A DNA stretch of 64,000 nucleotides from positions 62,001 through 126,000 of the forward strand of contig JARBJD010000141.1 of the NCBI GenBank assembly GCA_033064195.1, written 5' to 3'. Under the pieces are notes generated by a model. The model searched no databases and had not been told where the DNA came from. It was given only the letters and a program-made list of their open reading frames with translations. How positions within the stretch are numbered: position 1 is the first letter of the stretch; the number at the start of each line of letters is the position of its first letter. The stretch is from Blattamonas nauphoetae. Lineage: Eukaryota; Preaxostyla; Oxymonadida. Position numbers and translations under genes: made by a program. Below, piece after piece: positions 29,252 to 40,343 of the stretch.

Positions 29252-31371
29252 AACTTGAGAATGCCATCGCAATCGGAGATGCGAGAACAAACTCCAATGT
29301 TTGACGATGAAATGGGCCTATTTGAATGTGTTGGCTCAATAGATTCATGGATGAGTTCAACAATAGTCCAGTGAGGATGCGTCGATTTGAGATCAGAAAT
29401 GATACAAATTGAGACGATGGGATCACGACCTTCTGAAAGATCATTTCACGATGGTTGGATTGGTCGACGGCAGTAGTGAGGCCAAGTTCACTGAGAGATG
29501 ATGGAGATGCAATGTCGAAGCATAGGATGATGACAATGATGAGATTGTAGAGAATTGTTTCATTTCCTGAAATTGGCAGTGAGTGAGGTTGGGCAGTCGC
29601 CAAGACGTTGCTGACGAGATCTGATTCCGCAAGACGGTCTCGAATTTCTTTTGAGGAAGCAAATGAGATATTCTGGAGAAACGACAACGCTGCACCAACC
29701 ACAGTCCAGTGGGGAGATGACAACAGAGTAAGAATGCTCTCAATGAAGCCAGAATGCGATCCAGCTGAACAGGGAACGAGGTCCGTGACGAGTTGATTCG
29801 CTAGTGCTTGTTGCATCCAATTCGGTTCTAGGCTTTCCAAAAATTGGACAGCTCTGGATTGAAGTGCATTGTCAAAAGGAAATTCCTCTTTCACCAGTGC
29901 AGCAAGCGAATTGTAAATCCTCGATTTGTCTTCAAACGACAAGTCAGAGTTCACATCGAAATTAAAGAATGGTTCACGTTCTGAAAGGATTCTTCCATCT
30001 GCGTCGGAGTTATTGGATACAATAGAATGATTTGGAGTTAATTGATGAGGATATTCATCTTCCATCGATGACGATGGTTCGATCAAGCCCTTTGGGGAGT
30101 ACAATCGAATCGGAAGAGTATTCAACCATGGTTCAAAAATTGACAACAATTCCAATAATCACAACATGAGATGAACAAATACAAATCTACTCGATCTCAA
30201 CCAATCTAAGATTCGTATTTCGTGTGCTTTGTGTCCGACCATCTTTCGACAGTCTGTTCAGCTTCTTCTTCTTCTGCGAGCTGCACATCACATGCATAAC
30301 GAACACGACACAATTCATGTGATATGTCGAGAACGACGGTCGACGAGGATGAAGACACGCGGTCGGACGGAGAAATGGAGCAGAAAGAACGTCGACGCAG
30401 GCAGGGCGAACGGGAGTGTCTCGTCGGTCTTGCTTGTCGGCAGTGGGATCCACTCGAGGGCAGGGTTGGTTGGAGGAAGGAGACGGCCAACGGGCTTCGT
30501 CTGCTTCAGTCGGGGTGCGACAGACTGAGTGGAGTCGCTCTCGTTCACGTTTGGGCTGTTCCCGACCATTCCGACCATCAATTGTCTCTGCGACAGACGA
30601 ATCACGGACTGACTGGGACGCGGTTGGCATGGACACAATAACACGAAAAGAGGAGAGGTGGATGGACAAAACAGAGAATGTGTAGGATTGTTCTTCACAA
30701 ATGCAAAATAGTCGTGATGAGCGTCCATCCCTTGTTCATGGTCTGCCTGCGGGAGAGTCTGAGAGAAAATAATGATGAAATTAGGCCTGAAGAATTGATG
30801 AGGATTGAAAATAATAATATGATGTTGCTGCCCATGGCGGAAATGCAAGAAGACCAAAAAGAGAACACACCTCAAATAGATCGTATGTGGCTGTGAAATG
30901 GCTGGAATGTGTGGTACATCTCATTTTGATGAGATAGATGAGATGTGTTTCTGAGAAGGTTCAATAGTTGAGATTGGGAAAGATAATCAGGTCACAATGT
31001 GTCGTTCAGGGACACAAGGAATTGTTTGGAGAGAGGACGGTTGACGATGTGACAGTCAAAGACAGTCGCGTTGAGAACGACCAACAGAAAAGAGCAGACC
31101 ATTTCTGGACGATTGGAGACGATCCCAGAATCTGTTCGTCGGCACCAGCAATCACATCATTCCCAACATCCGACGAGAGTCCGCAGAAATCATTGTGGAG
31201 TCAGTCGAGAGAGGTTGTTTCAACGCGGCATTTCAGATCTCACCATTCAGTGAATTCCATATTCGATCCCAACAAGAGCGAGATCGAGTGACATTTGTCG
31301 ACAACCTGGCGACCATAATCTCCGCCCTTGTTGTTCATCAGCATCTGTTCGAGTGTATCTTCGAAGCCTTC

Positions 31372-32322
31372 TTAAAACAGTGCTTGCATCATCCGTTTTG
31401 CTGATTCGACCACTTCTGGGCCTTCGTTCTTCCATTCTAACAGCGATCGGTTGATGTTGATGAGAACGTACCAGAGGTCACCATCATTTCTTTCGATGAA
31501 CGAGAGATAACTTGAGAATGCCATCGCAATCGGAGATGCGAGAACAAACTCCAATGTTTGACGATGAAATGGGCCTATTTGAATGTGTTGGCTCAATAGA
31601 TTCATGGATGAGTTCAACAATAGTCCAGTGAGGATGCGTCGATTTGAGATCAGAAATGATACAAATTGAGACGATGGGATCACGACCTTCTGAAAGATCA
31701 TTTCACGATGGTTGGATTGGTCGACGGCAGTAGTGAGGCCAAGTTCACTGAGAGATGATGGAGATGCAATGTCGAAGCATAGGATGATGACAATGATGAG
31801 ATTGTAGAGAATTGTTTCATTTCCTGAAATTGGCAGTGAGTGAGGTTGGGCAGTCGCCAAGACGTTGCTGACGAGATCTGATTCCGCAAGACGGTCTCGA
31901 ATTTCTTTTGAGGAAGCAAATGAGATATTCTGGAGAAACGACAACGCTGCACCAACCACAGTCCAGTGGGGAGATGACAACAGAGTAAGAATGCTCTCAA
32001 TGAAGCCAGAATGCGATCCAGCTGAACAGGGAACGAGGTCCGTGACGAGTTGATTCGCTAGTGCTTGTTGCATCCAATTCGGTTCTAGGCTTTCCAAAAA
32101 TTGGACAGCTCTGGATTGAAGTGCATTGTCAAAAGGAAATTCCTCTTTCACCAGTGCAGCAAGCGAATTGTAAATCCTCGATTTGTCTTCAAACGACAAG
32201 TCAGAGTTCACATCGAAATTAAAGAATGGTTCACGTTCTGAAAGGATTCTTCCATCTGCGTCGGAGTTATTGGATACAATAGAATGATTTGGAGTTAATT
32301 GATGAGGATATTCATCTTCCAT
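31372..32322 (-). CDS. P8, C-terminally shortened array-family protein (316 aa)
   Basis: The frame is open from the ATG at 32322 (MEDEYPHQLTPNHSIVSNNS) through SFEDKSRIYNSLAALVKEEF, GFIESILTLLSSPHWTVVGA, REMIFQKVVIPSSQFVSFLI and PFHRQTLEFVLASPIAMAFS. It ends at a TAA after KRMMQALF, about 45 residues earlier than other copies. The lost tail (EGFEDTLEQMLMN... GSN) is still recognisable beyond the stop. P8 is the least damaged member of the tandem amplification. It may make a shortened protein or be a pseudogene. Confidence 0.6.
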   Translation of the reverse strand: MEDEYPHQLTPNHSIVSNNSDADGRILSEREPFFNFDVNSDLSFEDKSRIYNSLAALVKEEFPFDNALQSRAVQFLESLEPNWMQQALANQLVTDLVPCSAGSHSGFIESILTLLSSPHWTVVGAALSFLQNISFASSKEIRDRLAESDLVSNVLATAQPHSLPISGNETILYNLIIVIILCFDIASPSSLSELGLTTAVDQSNHREMIFQKVVIPSSQFVSFLISNRRILTGLLLNSSMNLLSQHIQIGPFHRQTLEFVLASPIAMAFSSYLSFIERNDGDLWYVLININRSLLEWKNEGPEVVESAKRMMQALF

Positions 32323-32412
32323 CGATGACGATGGTTCGATCAAGCCCTTTGGGGAGTACAATCGAATCGGAAGAGTATTCAACCATGGTTCAAAAATTGA
32401 CAACAATTCCAA

Positions 32413-33600
32413 TAATCACAACATGAGATGAACAAATACAAATCTACTCGATCTCAACCAATCTAAGATTCGTATTTCGTGTGCTTTGTGTCCGACCATC
32501 TTTCGACAGTCTGTTCAGCTTCTTCTTCTTCTGCGAGCTGCACATCACATGCATAACGAACACGACACAATTCATGTGATATGTCGAGAACGACGGTCGA
32601 CGAGGATGAAGACACGCGGTCGGACGGAGAAATGGAGCAGAAAGAACGTCGACGCAGGCAGGGCGAACGGGAGTGTCTCGTCGGTCTTGCTTGTCGGCAG
32701 TGGGATCCACTCGAGGGCAGGGTTGGTTGGAGGAAGGAGACGGCCAACGGGCTTCGTCTGCTTCAGTCGGGGTGCGACAGACTGAGTGGAGTCGCTCTCG
32801 TTCACGTTTGGGCTGTTCCCGACCATTCCGACCATCAATTGTCTCTGCGACAGACGAATCACGGACTGACTGGGACGCGGTTGGCATGGACACAATAACA
32901 CGAAAAGAGGAGAGGTGGATGGACAAAACAGAGAATGTGTAGGATTGTTCTTCACAAATGCAAAATAGTCGTGATGAGCGTCCATCCCTTGTTCATGGTC
33001 TGCCTGCGGGAGAGTCTGAGAGAAAATAATGATGAAATTAGGCCTGAAGAATTGATGAGGATTGAAAAATAATAATATGATGTTGCTGCCCATGGCGGAA
33101 ATGCAAGAAGACCAAAAAAGAGAACACACCTCAAATAGATCGTATGTGGCTGTGAAATGGCTGGAATGTGTGGTACATCTCATTTTGATGAGATAGATGA
33201 GATGTGTTTCTGAGAAGGTTCAATAGTTGAGATTGGGAAAGATAATCAGGTCACAATGTGTCGTTCAGGGACACAAGGAATTGTTTGGAGAGAGGACGGT
33301 TGACGATGTGACAGTCAAAGACAGTCGCGTTGAGAACGACCAACAGAAAAGAGCAGACCATTTCTGGACGATTGGAGACGATCCCAGAATCTGTTCGTCG
33401 GCACCAGCAATCACATCATTCCCAACATCCGACGAGAGTCCGCAGAAATCATTGTGGAGTCAGTCGAGAGAGGTTGTTTCAACGCGGCATTTCAGATCTC
33501 ACCATTCAGTGAATTCCATATTCGATCCCAACAAGAGCGAGATCGAGTGACATTTGTCGACAACCTGGCGACCATAATCTCCGCCCTTGTTGTTCATCAG
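32413..33600. repeat. Intergenic part of the third 2.26-kb unit
   Basis: Same content as 27444-28540, and the same length as that copy. It differs from the copy at 30156-31340 only by two single A residues in poly-A tracts. It holds the hairpin-rich block and the D1 block of P9. No independent gene. Confidence 0.6.
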
Positions 33601-33630
33601 CATCTGTTCGAGTGTATCTTCGAAGCCTTC

Positions 33631-34580
33631 TTAAAACAGTGCTTGCATCATCCGTTTTGCTGATTCGACCACTTCTGGGCCTTCGTTCTTCCATTCTAAC
33701 AGCGATCGGTTGATGTTGATGAGAACGTACCAGAGGTCACCATCATTTCTTTCGATGAACGAGAGATAACTTGAGAATGCCATCGCAATCGGAGATGCGA
33801 GAACAAACTCCAATGTTTGACGATGAAATGGGCCTATTTGAATGTGTTGGCTCAATAGATTCATGGATGAGTTCAACAATAGTCCAGTGAGGATGCGTCG
33901 ATTTGAGATCAGAAATGATACAAATTGAGACGATGGGATCACGACCTTCTGAAAGATCATTTCACGATGGTTGGATTGGTCGACGGCAGTAGTGAGGCCA
34001 AGTTCACTGAGAGATGATGGAGATGCAATGTCGAAGCATAGGATGATGACAATGATGAGATTGTAGAGAATTGTTTCATTTCCTGAAATTGGCAGTGAGT
34101 GAGGTTGGGCAGTCGCCAAGACGTTGCTGACGAGATCTGATTCCGCAAGACGGTCTCGAATTTCTTTGAGGAAGCAAATGAGATATTCTGGAGAAACGAC
34201 AACGCTGCACCAACCACAGTCCAGTGGGGAGATGACAACAGAGTAAGAATGCTCTCAATGAAGCCAGAATGCGATCCAGCTGAACAGGGAACGAGGTCCG
34301 TGACGAGTTGATTCGCTAGTGCTTGTTGCATCCAATTCGGTTCTAGGCTTTCCAAAAATTGGACAGCTCTGGATTGAAGTGCATTGTCAAAAGGAAATTC
34401 CTCTTTCACCAGTGCAGCAAGCGAATTGTAAATCCTCGATTTGTCTTCAAACGACAAGTCAGAGTTCACATCGAAATTAAAGAATGGTTCACGTTCTGAA
34501 AGGATTCTTCCATCTGCGTCGGAGTTATTGGATACAATAGAATGATTTGGAGTTAATTGATGAGGATATTCATCTTCCAT
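33631..34580 (-). pseudogene. P9, array-family gene with a one-base frameshift
   Basis: Identical to P8 except for loss of one T in a run of four near 34165 (TTTCTTTGAGG instead of TTTCTTTTGAGG). This shifts the reading after SFLQNISFASS. The downstream part remains open from about 34119 to the same shared TAA. A homopolymer change of this kind is also a typical sequencing error, so P9 may in truth equal P8. Confidence 0.65.
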
Positions 34581-34670
34581 CGATGACGATGGTTCGATCA
34601 AGCCCTTTGGGGAGTACAATCGAATCGGAAGAGTATTCAACCATGGTTCAAAAATTGACAACAATTCCAA

Positions 34671-35758
34671 TAATCACAACATGAGATGAACAAATACAAA
34701 TCTACTCGATCTCAACCAATCTAAGATTCGTATTTCGTGTGCTTTGTGTCCGACCATCTTTCGACAGTCTGTTCAGCTTCTTCTTCTTCTGCGAGCTGCA
34801 CATCACATGCATAACGAACACGACACAATTCATGTGATATGTCGAGAACGACGGTCGACGAGGATGAAGACACGCGGTCGGACGGAGAAATGGAGCAGAA
34901 AGAACGTCGACGCAGGCAGGGCGAACGGGAGTGTCTCGTCGGTCTTGCTTGTCGGCAGTGGGATCCACTCGAGGGCAGGGTTGGTTGGAGGAAGGAGACG
35001 GCCAACGGGCTTCGTCTGCTTCAGTCGGGGTGCGACAGACTGAGTGGAGTCGCTCTCGTTCACGTTTGGGCTGTTCCCGACCATTCCGACCATCAATTGT
35101 CTCTGCGACAGACGAATCACGGACTGACTGGGACGCGGTTGACATGGACAGGAAAATACGAAAAGAAGAGAGGTTGATGGGCAAACTGGGAAGAGTGAAG
35201 GGTTCTTCGAGAACAGTGCAAAATAGTCGTGATGAGCGTCCATCCCTTGTTCATGCTCTGCTTGTGGGAGAATCTGAGAGAACGGGAAGATGACGGGAGG
35301 CCAGAAGAACAGATGAGGATTGAAAAACGAATAAAAAGAAGATCCAGCTGAGGATGAAGGTGGATGAAGTCAAATAACGAGAAGACACCTCAGACAGATC
35401 GTGGATGGCTGTGGAATGGTTGAAATGTGGGCTACATCCCATTTTGACGAGATAAACGAGAATTGTTTCAGAGATGTCCAAAAGTCGAGAATGGGAAAGA
35501 TAATCTGGTCACAATGCATCGTTCAGGGACACCAGGAATTGTTTGGAGAGAGGACGGTTGACGATGTGACAGTCAAAGACAGTCGCGTTGAGAACGACAA
35601 ACCCAAAACAGCAGACCGTTTCTGGACGATTGGAGGCGATCTCAGAATCTGTTCATCTGCACCAGCAATTAGTGCATTCCCAACATCCGATGAGAGTCCG
35701 CAGAAACGACTCGGAGGCATTCGAGAGTCTCGGTTTCGACGTGTGATTTGAGATGCAA
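34671..35758. repeat. Right border of the tandem amplification
   Basis: The first ~460 bp match the other 2.26-kb units. After about 35150 the sequence is only loosely similar and belongs to the flank of P10, with a D1 block from about 35480. No gene is called; overlapping frames are the same as in 27444-28250. Confidence 0.5.
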
Positions 35759-36832
35759 TCATCGTGGCTTTTTCACATTCGCTCCCAGAGAGCGTGAGAT
35801 TAACTGACTTTTATCGTCAACACTGCGACCATAATTTCCGTCCTTCGTTCTGATCATCTGTTCGAGTGTGTCTTCGAAGCCTTCTGAAAACAGGGCTTGA
35901 ATCATCCGTTTCCCAGATTTGACCACTTTTCGGCCTTCTTTTGGCCATTCTTCAAGCCACGAGTGGATGTAGTAAAGTGAATACCAGAGATGGTCCTTGT
36001 CTTCGATGACCAAGAGGCAACTTGAGAGAGCCATCACAGTCGGAGATGCGAGAACAAACTCCAATGTTGGACGGTAATATGGACCGATTTCAGGGAGTTT
36101 GCACAACAGTTCCATGAACGAGCCCAACGAGTCCTGTTTGAGAAGATATCGATTGGAGATCAGAAACGTCACAAATTCAGACGATGGGATCACGACCTTC
36201 TGAAAGATCATTTCACGATGGTTGAATTTCTCAACTGTGGTAGTGATGCCGAGTTTCTCGAGATAATATGGTTCTGTAAGGTCGAGGCATTCGACGATGA
36301 TTCGGTTGAGATTGTCGAATATCCCTTCATTTCCTGATATTGGCAGTGTGTGAGGTTGAACAGTTGCCAACACGTTGCTGAAGAGATCTGTTTCCACCAA
36401 ATCAGTGAGAATTGCAGACGATGATCTCGATGTTGTTTTGCAAAGGAACGATAGCGCTGCGGTCATCATAGTCGAGTGGGGTGATGATAACAGAGTCAGA
36501 ATGCTATGAACAAAGCCAGCTGATGATCTGGCTGAAGAGTGAACGAGCCGTGTCTCGAGTTTGTCTGCAAGATCATTATCGTTCCACTTCTGCTCGAGGC
36601 TCTTCAAAAATCGGGCAGCTCTATCCAGAAGGGCATCGTCCAAAGGATATTTTGCTTTCACAAGAGTAAAAAGGGAATTGTAAATCTCTGATTGATGATA
36701 AAACGTCAATTTTGAGTTCTCATCGAAATTCAGAAATGGCTCATGTTCTGGGTTGATAGTCGAAGGTGATTCATGTGAACTGTTCAAACGAGGACCACGA
36801 CGTTTGTGCAAAGAGGCATTTCCTTTTCCCAT
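35759..36832 (-). CDS. P10, intact array-family protein (357 aa)
   Basis: The ATG at 36832 opens an unusual basic N-terminus (MGKGNASLHKRRGPRLNSSH). Family landmarks are EPFLNFDENSKLTFYHQS, where SFEDKS is replaced by TFYHQS as in P14, then GFVHSILTLLSSPHSTMMTA, TVQPHTLPISGNEGIFDNLN, REMIFQKVVIPSSEFVTFLI, YYRPTLEFVLASPTVMALSS, EGFEDTLEQ and a short basic end GANVKKPR. P14 also ends KRPR, which suggests common origin of the two. No function is known. Confidence 0.75.
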   Translation of the reverse strand: MGKGNASLHKRRGPRLNSSHESPSTINPEHEPFLNFDENSKLTFYHQSEIYNSLFTLVKAKYPLDDALLDRAARFLKSLEQKWNDNDLADKLETRLVHSSARSSAGFVHSILTLLSSPHSTMMTAALSFLCKTTSRSSSAILTDLVETDLFSNVLATVQPHTLPISGNEGIFDNLNRIIVECLDLTEPYYLEKLGITTTVEKFNHREMIFQKVVIPSSEFVTFLISNRYLLKQDSLGSFMELLCKLPEIGPYYRPTLEFVLASPTVMALSSCLLVIEDKDHLWYSLYYIHSWLEEWPKEGRKVVKSGKRMIQALFSEGFEDTLEQMIRTKDGNYGRSVDDKSQLISRSLGANVKKPR

Positions 36833-37793
36833 TGAAAGAGTAAGAAGATCATCCCATTGTTCGTCACTTTGTCGTAGTCACAAAATCCTTGCGCAACAAA
36901 CGAATTGTTCAAACCAATGAGATGATGTGTGGAGAAGAATGAAATCAATCATCATTGATAACAAATAAGTTCCTGTCTCGCTTTGTGGCTGTTTGAAAAA
37001 TGGATCTGTCTCGTCCCGACGACTGTGATGGTGTGTGGGGCACTGCGAGGGTCAATCGGTTGGACGATATTTCAGAAGCGAAGTCAGTGGAATCGGGGAG
37101 TGAATGGGTCGAGTGAGAAGGAGAGAAGAGAAGAAGGACGGAGTGTGATGAGGAGAACACAGACAAATTTGAGAAAAAGAGAAGCGTCCGGGGATTGTGC
37201 TGTTGAATCGTTGGTCCATGTTGGAGAACGAGGAGAGGTGTGTCTAGTGTGTTTGGTTTCGAGTTTGAATGACTTGCTTCAGACCATGAATCAAACACTC
37301 GTCTGTTGAATACGGGCATTAATCACATCCAGAGATACTGAAATGTGGTTGAGAGAGACAAGGAAAGGGAGAGAAGGATCGGATTGACAGATAGAGTGAG
37401 AAGAATGAGTACAGTACAAACGGGAGATTACACAAATCGTGAATCTCAAAAATCATGAAAAACACCTCAAACAGATCGTGTGTGGCTGTAGGAGGGCGGG
37501 AATGTGGAGCGCATCCCATTTCGACGAGATAAACGAGAAGTGTTTCTGAGATGTCCACAAGTCCAGATTGGGAAAGACAATCTGGTCACAATGCATCGTG
37601 CAGGGACGCTAGGAATTGTTTGGAGAGAGGACGGTTGACGATGTGACAGTCAAAGACAGCCGCGTTGAGAACGACCAACCCAAAAGAGCAAACCATTTCT
37701 GGACGATTGGAGGCGATCCCAGAATCTGTTCATCAGTACCAGCAATCAACGCATTCCCAACATCCGAGGAGAGTCCACAGAAATAAGTAGCAG
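36833..37793. repeat. Intergenic segment between P10 and P11
   Basis: About 36980-37320 is a GC-richer patch open on both strands (108 and 124 codons) without recognisable products. From about 37460 the standard array blocks resume, with D1 from about 37565. No gene is called. Confidence 0.4.
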
Positions 37794-38912
37794 TCATTCG
37801 AGAGGGGGAGGTTCGACTTCACTTTCTTCTTCTTCATCGTTTTCAGTCAATTCCACATTCGATCCCGTCAAGAGCGAGATGGAGTGACACCTGTAAATAA
37901 GCTCTGAGCCATAATTTTCGCCCTTGTTGCGCATCAGCATCTGCTCGAGTGTGTCTTCGAAGTCTTCTGAAAACAGAGCTTTCATCATCCGTTTTGCTGA
38001 TTCGACCACTTCTGGGCCGTAACACTTCCAGTCGTCGAGTGATTGATCGATGTGCTGGAAGGTAAGCCAGAGATGACGGTTGTAATCGATGAACGAGAGA
38101 CAACTTGTGATTGCCATCGCAATCGGAGATGCGACAACAAACTCCAATGTTCGACGATGAAACGGGCCGATTTTAATGAATCTGACCAATAGTAACATGA
38201 ATGAGTCGAACGAGTCTCGACTGAGGATGTTCCGATTTGAGATCAGAGATGTCACAAATTGAGACGACGAAAGAACGACCTTCTGAAAGATCATTTCACG
38301 ATGGTTGAATTGGTCTGCTGCATCAGTGATGCCAAGGTCGCTGAGAGAGACCGGATATTCGAGTTCGAGGCAAAGGATGATGATCAAGATTAGATTGTTG
38401 ATCATTGTTTCATTTCCTGAGATTGGCAGCGTATGAGGTTGAACAATCGCTAACACGTTGCTGATGAGATCAGACTCCACGAGCTGACATTGAATTGCAG
38501 ATGATGGCCGAAATGTTGCGAAGAGGAATGACAACGCTGCAGTAACAATAGTCCAGTGGGGAGATGACAGCAGAGTCACAATGCTCGCAGCAAAGCCAGA
38601 AGGCGATCCATCTGAAGAGGGAACGAGGTCGTTGACGAGTCCCGCTGAATATCCTGGTTCATTCCATTTTGGTTCGAGGTTCTTCAAGAATCGGACAGCT
38701 CTATCCTGAAGGGCACTATCAAAATGAGATCGTGCTTTCACCAGGGCAACAAGTGAATTGTAAATGGTTGATTTCTCATCAAATGACAATTCTGCGTTTT
38801 CATCGAAATTCAGGAAAGGTTCCAGCAATGTGTCCACAGTTGAACCTGATTCCTGTGAAAGGTTCAAAGAGGCACCAGATGATGTTTTCGAACGAGTTGG
38901 ATTGTTTCCCAT
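37794..38912 (-). CDS. P11, intact array-family protein with acidic tail (372 aa)
   Basis: The longest intact copy starts MGNNPTRSKTSSGASLNLSQ. Landmarks are EPFLNFDENAELSFDEKS, GFAASIVTLLSSPHWTIVTA, IVQPHTLPISGNETMINNLI, REMIFQKVVLSSSQFVTSLI, PFHRRTLEFVVASPIAMAIT and EDFEDTLEQML. It then extends past GSNVELTE into an acidic, proline-ended tail (NDEEEESEVEPPPLE). This tail type is shared with P2, P3 and, in short form, P19. The other copies stop soon after GSNV, so tail type and body type appear shuffled among copies. Confidence 0.75.
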   Translation of the reverse strand: MGNNPTRSKTSSGASLNLSQESGSTVDTLLEPFLNFDENAELSFDEKSTIYNSLVALVKARSHFDSALQDRAVRFLKNLEPKWNEPGYSAGLVNDLVPSSDGSPSGFAASIVTLLSSPHWTIVTAALSFLFATFRPSSAIQCQLVESDLISNVLAIVQPHTLPISGNETMINNLILIIILCLELEYPVSLSDLGITDAADQFNHREMIFQKVVLSSSQFVTSLISNRNILSRDSFDSFMLLLVRFIKIGPFHRRTLEFVVASPIAMAITSCLSFIDYNRHLWLTFQHIDQSLDDWKCYGPEVVESAKRMMKALFSEDFEDTLEQMLMRNKGENYGSELIYRCHSISLLTGSNVELTENDEEEESEVEPPPLE

Positions 38913-40343
38913 TCAGAACGATGGTTGATCTTCCCATTGGTTGTGTTTCACTGTTTCCAATCGAACCAGTTGTACAATGCGCGAATCGTTCTTTGAAATA
39001 CAATCAAGGCTAACAGAATAAAGAAATGGACTATTAATGATAACAAATCTTTTCCTGTCTGGCACGTTACACCTTCGTAGAGATTGTCGCAGTTGACATC
39101 TGCTTCTCGTTGCTTCTCATCTCGTCATCACAAACAATCTCCCACAGCCATCCTCAGCAATCACGTGTTCCATTCATCAGACGAGGAACCAGACACTGGG
39201 AGCACGGTTGTTCAGTCCAAGCACGAGGTCGGTGGCGGAGTTCTTCCTCTTCAGACACCTGCATCTCCCAAACTTGATGCTCTCCAACGACACCAAAAAA
39301 CAACAACAACGCCAGTGTGTGTCGACAGAGTTGTGTTGATTGGTGGAAGTGTGTTTGGTCGGATCAGTCGACGAACGATGCAGTTCACCCTCAATCCAGC
39401 AGAGAGACGAGATGGCTGGCCATTCCAGTTCCGATTGTGCCAGCGGAGTTGTGGAGTCCATTCTGTCGTTTCGAGTGGAATGGACGGCGATCTGAAGAGA
39501 GTGACGACAGTGTTGAGAAGAGAGCTCGTTTGGAGGAGTGTTGGCGTGATGGAGTTCCTCATCGTCTGAAAAGTGATTCAACGCATGCTCAGTCCAAAAG
39601 CGATTGAAATCGGGCGATCATTCCGTCTTCCAAAAGCGCCATCTGAACAGCGCCTCGTTAGTAACTCCGATCCTTCCTTTCCGGTTATTGAATGTACAAC
39701 TTAGGCAATGTTCAGAATCGACATCAGAACGGGTAGTGGGATCTAATGATCTTCCTTTTCGCTTCGGACGTGAGCTCGTTGTCGAACGGCAGAAATCAGC
39801 TGCGCAACAAGATGTTCCATCTCTGACGATGCTGCATGCAGATTAAACCCCATGTGGACAAACACACTCGACATGAGTGCTGGTATTTTCGATCTCGGAT
39901 TGTTGTTTGGGGATCGGTGCCAGGAACGAGAAAAATGTCTGAGAGGATAGTCAACGAGCGAGATGATCATGAAACCAATTGTGGATGGCTGTGGAAGGGC
40001 GGGAATGCGGGGCGCATCTCATTTCAACGAGAGAAACGAGATGTGTTTCTGAGATGCTCCAAAAGTCGTGATTGATAAAGAGAATCTCGTCACAATGTAT
40101 CGTTGAGGGACGCTAGGAATTGTTTGGAGAGAGGACGGTTGACGATGTGTCAGTCTAAGACAGCCGCGTTGAGAACGATGAACCCAAAAGAGCAAACCAT
40201 TTCTGGACGATTGGAGGCAATCCCAGAATCTGTTCGTCTGCACCAGCAATCAGAATATTCCCAACATCCGAGGAGAGTCCGCATAAATGAGCTGGAGTCA
40301 TTCGAGAGACGCAGTTTCGACACGTCAATTGAGATGCAATCGT
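38913..40343. repeat. Long intergenic segment with a second repeated module
   Basis: 39084-39569 (plus) is an open stretch with coding-like residues (CVDRVVLIGGSVFGRISRRT) but no ATG near its beginning, and it is unrecognised. 39715-39975 is a module repeated at 47020-47280 and 53440-53665. Its minus-strand reading contains ALMSSVFVHMGFNLHAASSE. The D1 block of P12 starts near 40070. The short 5' phrase GGCACGTTACACCTTCG at about 39060 is the type I upstream motif. Confidence 0.45.

Larger units (their letters stand above)
28531..30065 (-). pseudogene. P7, array-family gene interrupted by a 449-bp transposon
   Basis: The ATG at 30065 gives a reading identical to P8 up to SPIAMAFSS, where the transposon at 28803-29251 intervenes. 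The remaining 3' part (28531-28798) carries the same TTT TAA in place of a Ser codon seen in P8 and P9, before EGFEDTLEQMLMNNKGGDYG. The gene was thus already shortened before the insertion. Confidence 0.75.
26926..35130. repeat. Tandem amplification of a ~2.26-kb gene-containing unit
   Basis: Equivalent start codons lie at 27353, 30065, 32322 and 34580, spacings of 2712, 2257 and 2258 bp. The first spacing exceeds the others by exactly the 449-bp transposon plus its 4-bp duplication and two single-base homopolymer differences. Apart from these and a one-base loss near 34165, the units look identical to the eye, including intergenic DNA. The right edge is about 35130-35150, where the sequence diverges after GGGACGCGGTTGACATGGAC. 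The left edge is the P6 deletion junction. This is a very recent expansion, or partly an assembly artefact. Confidence 0.85.
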
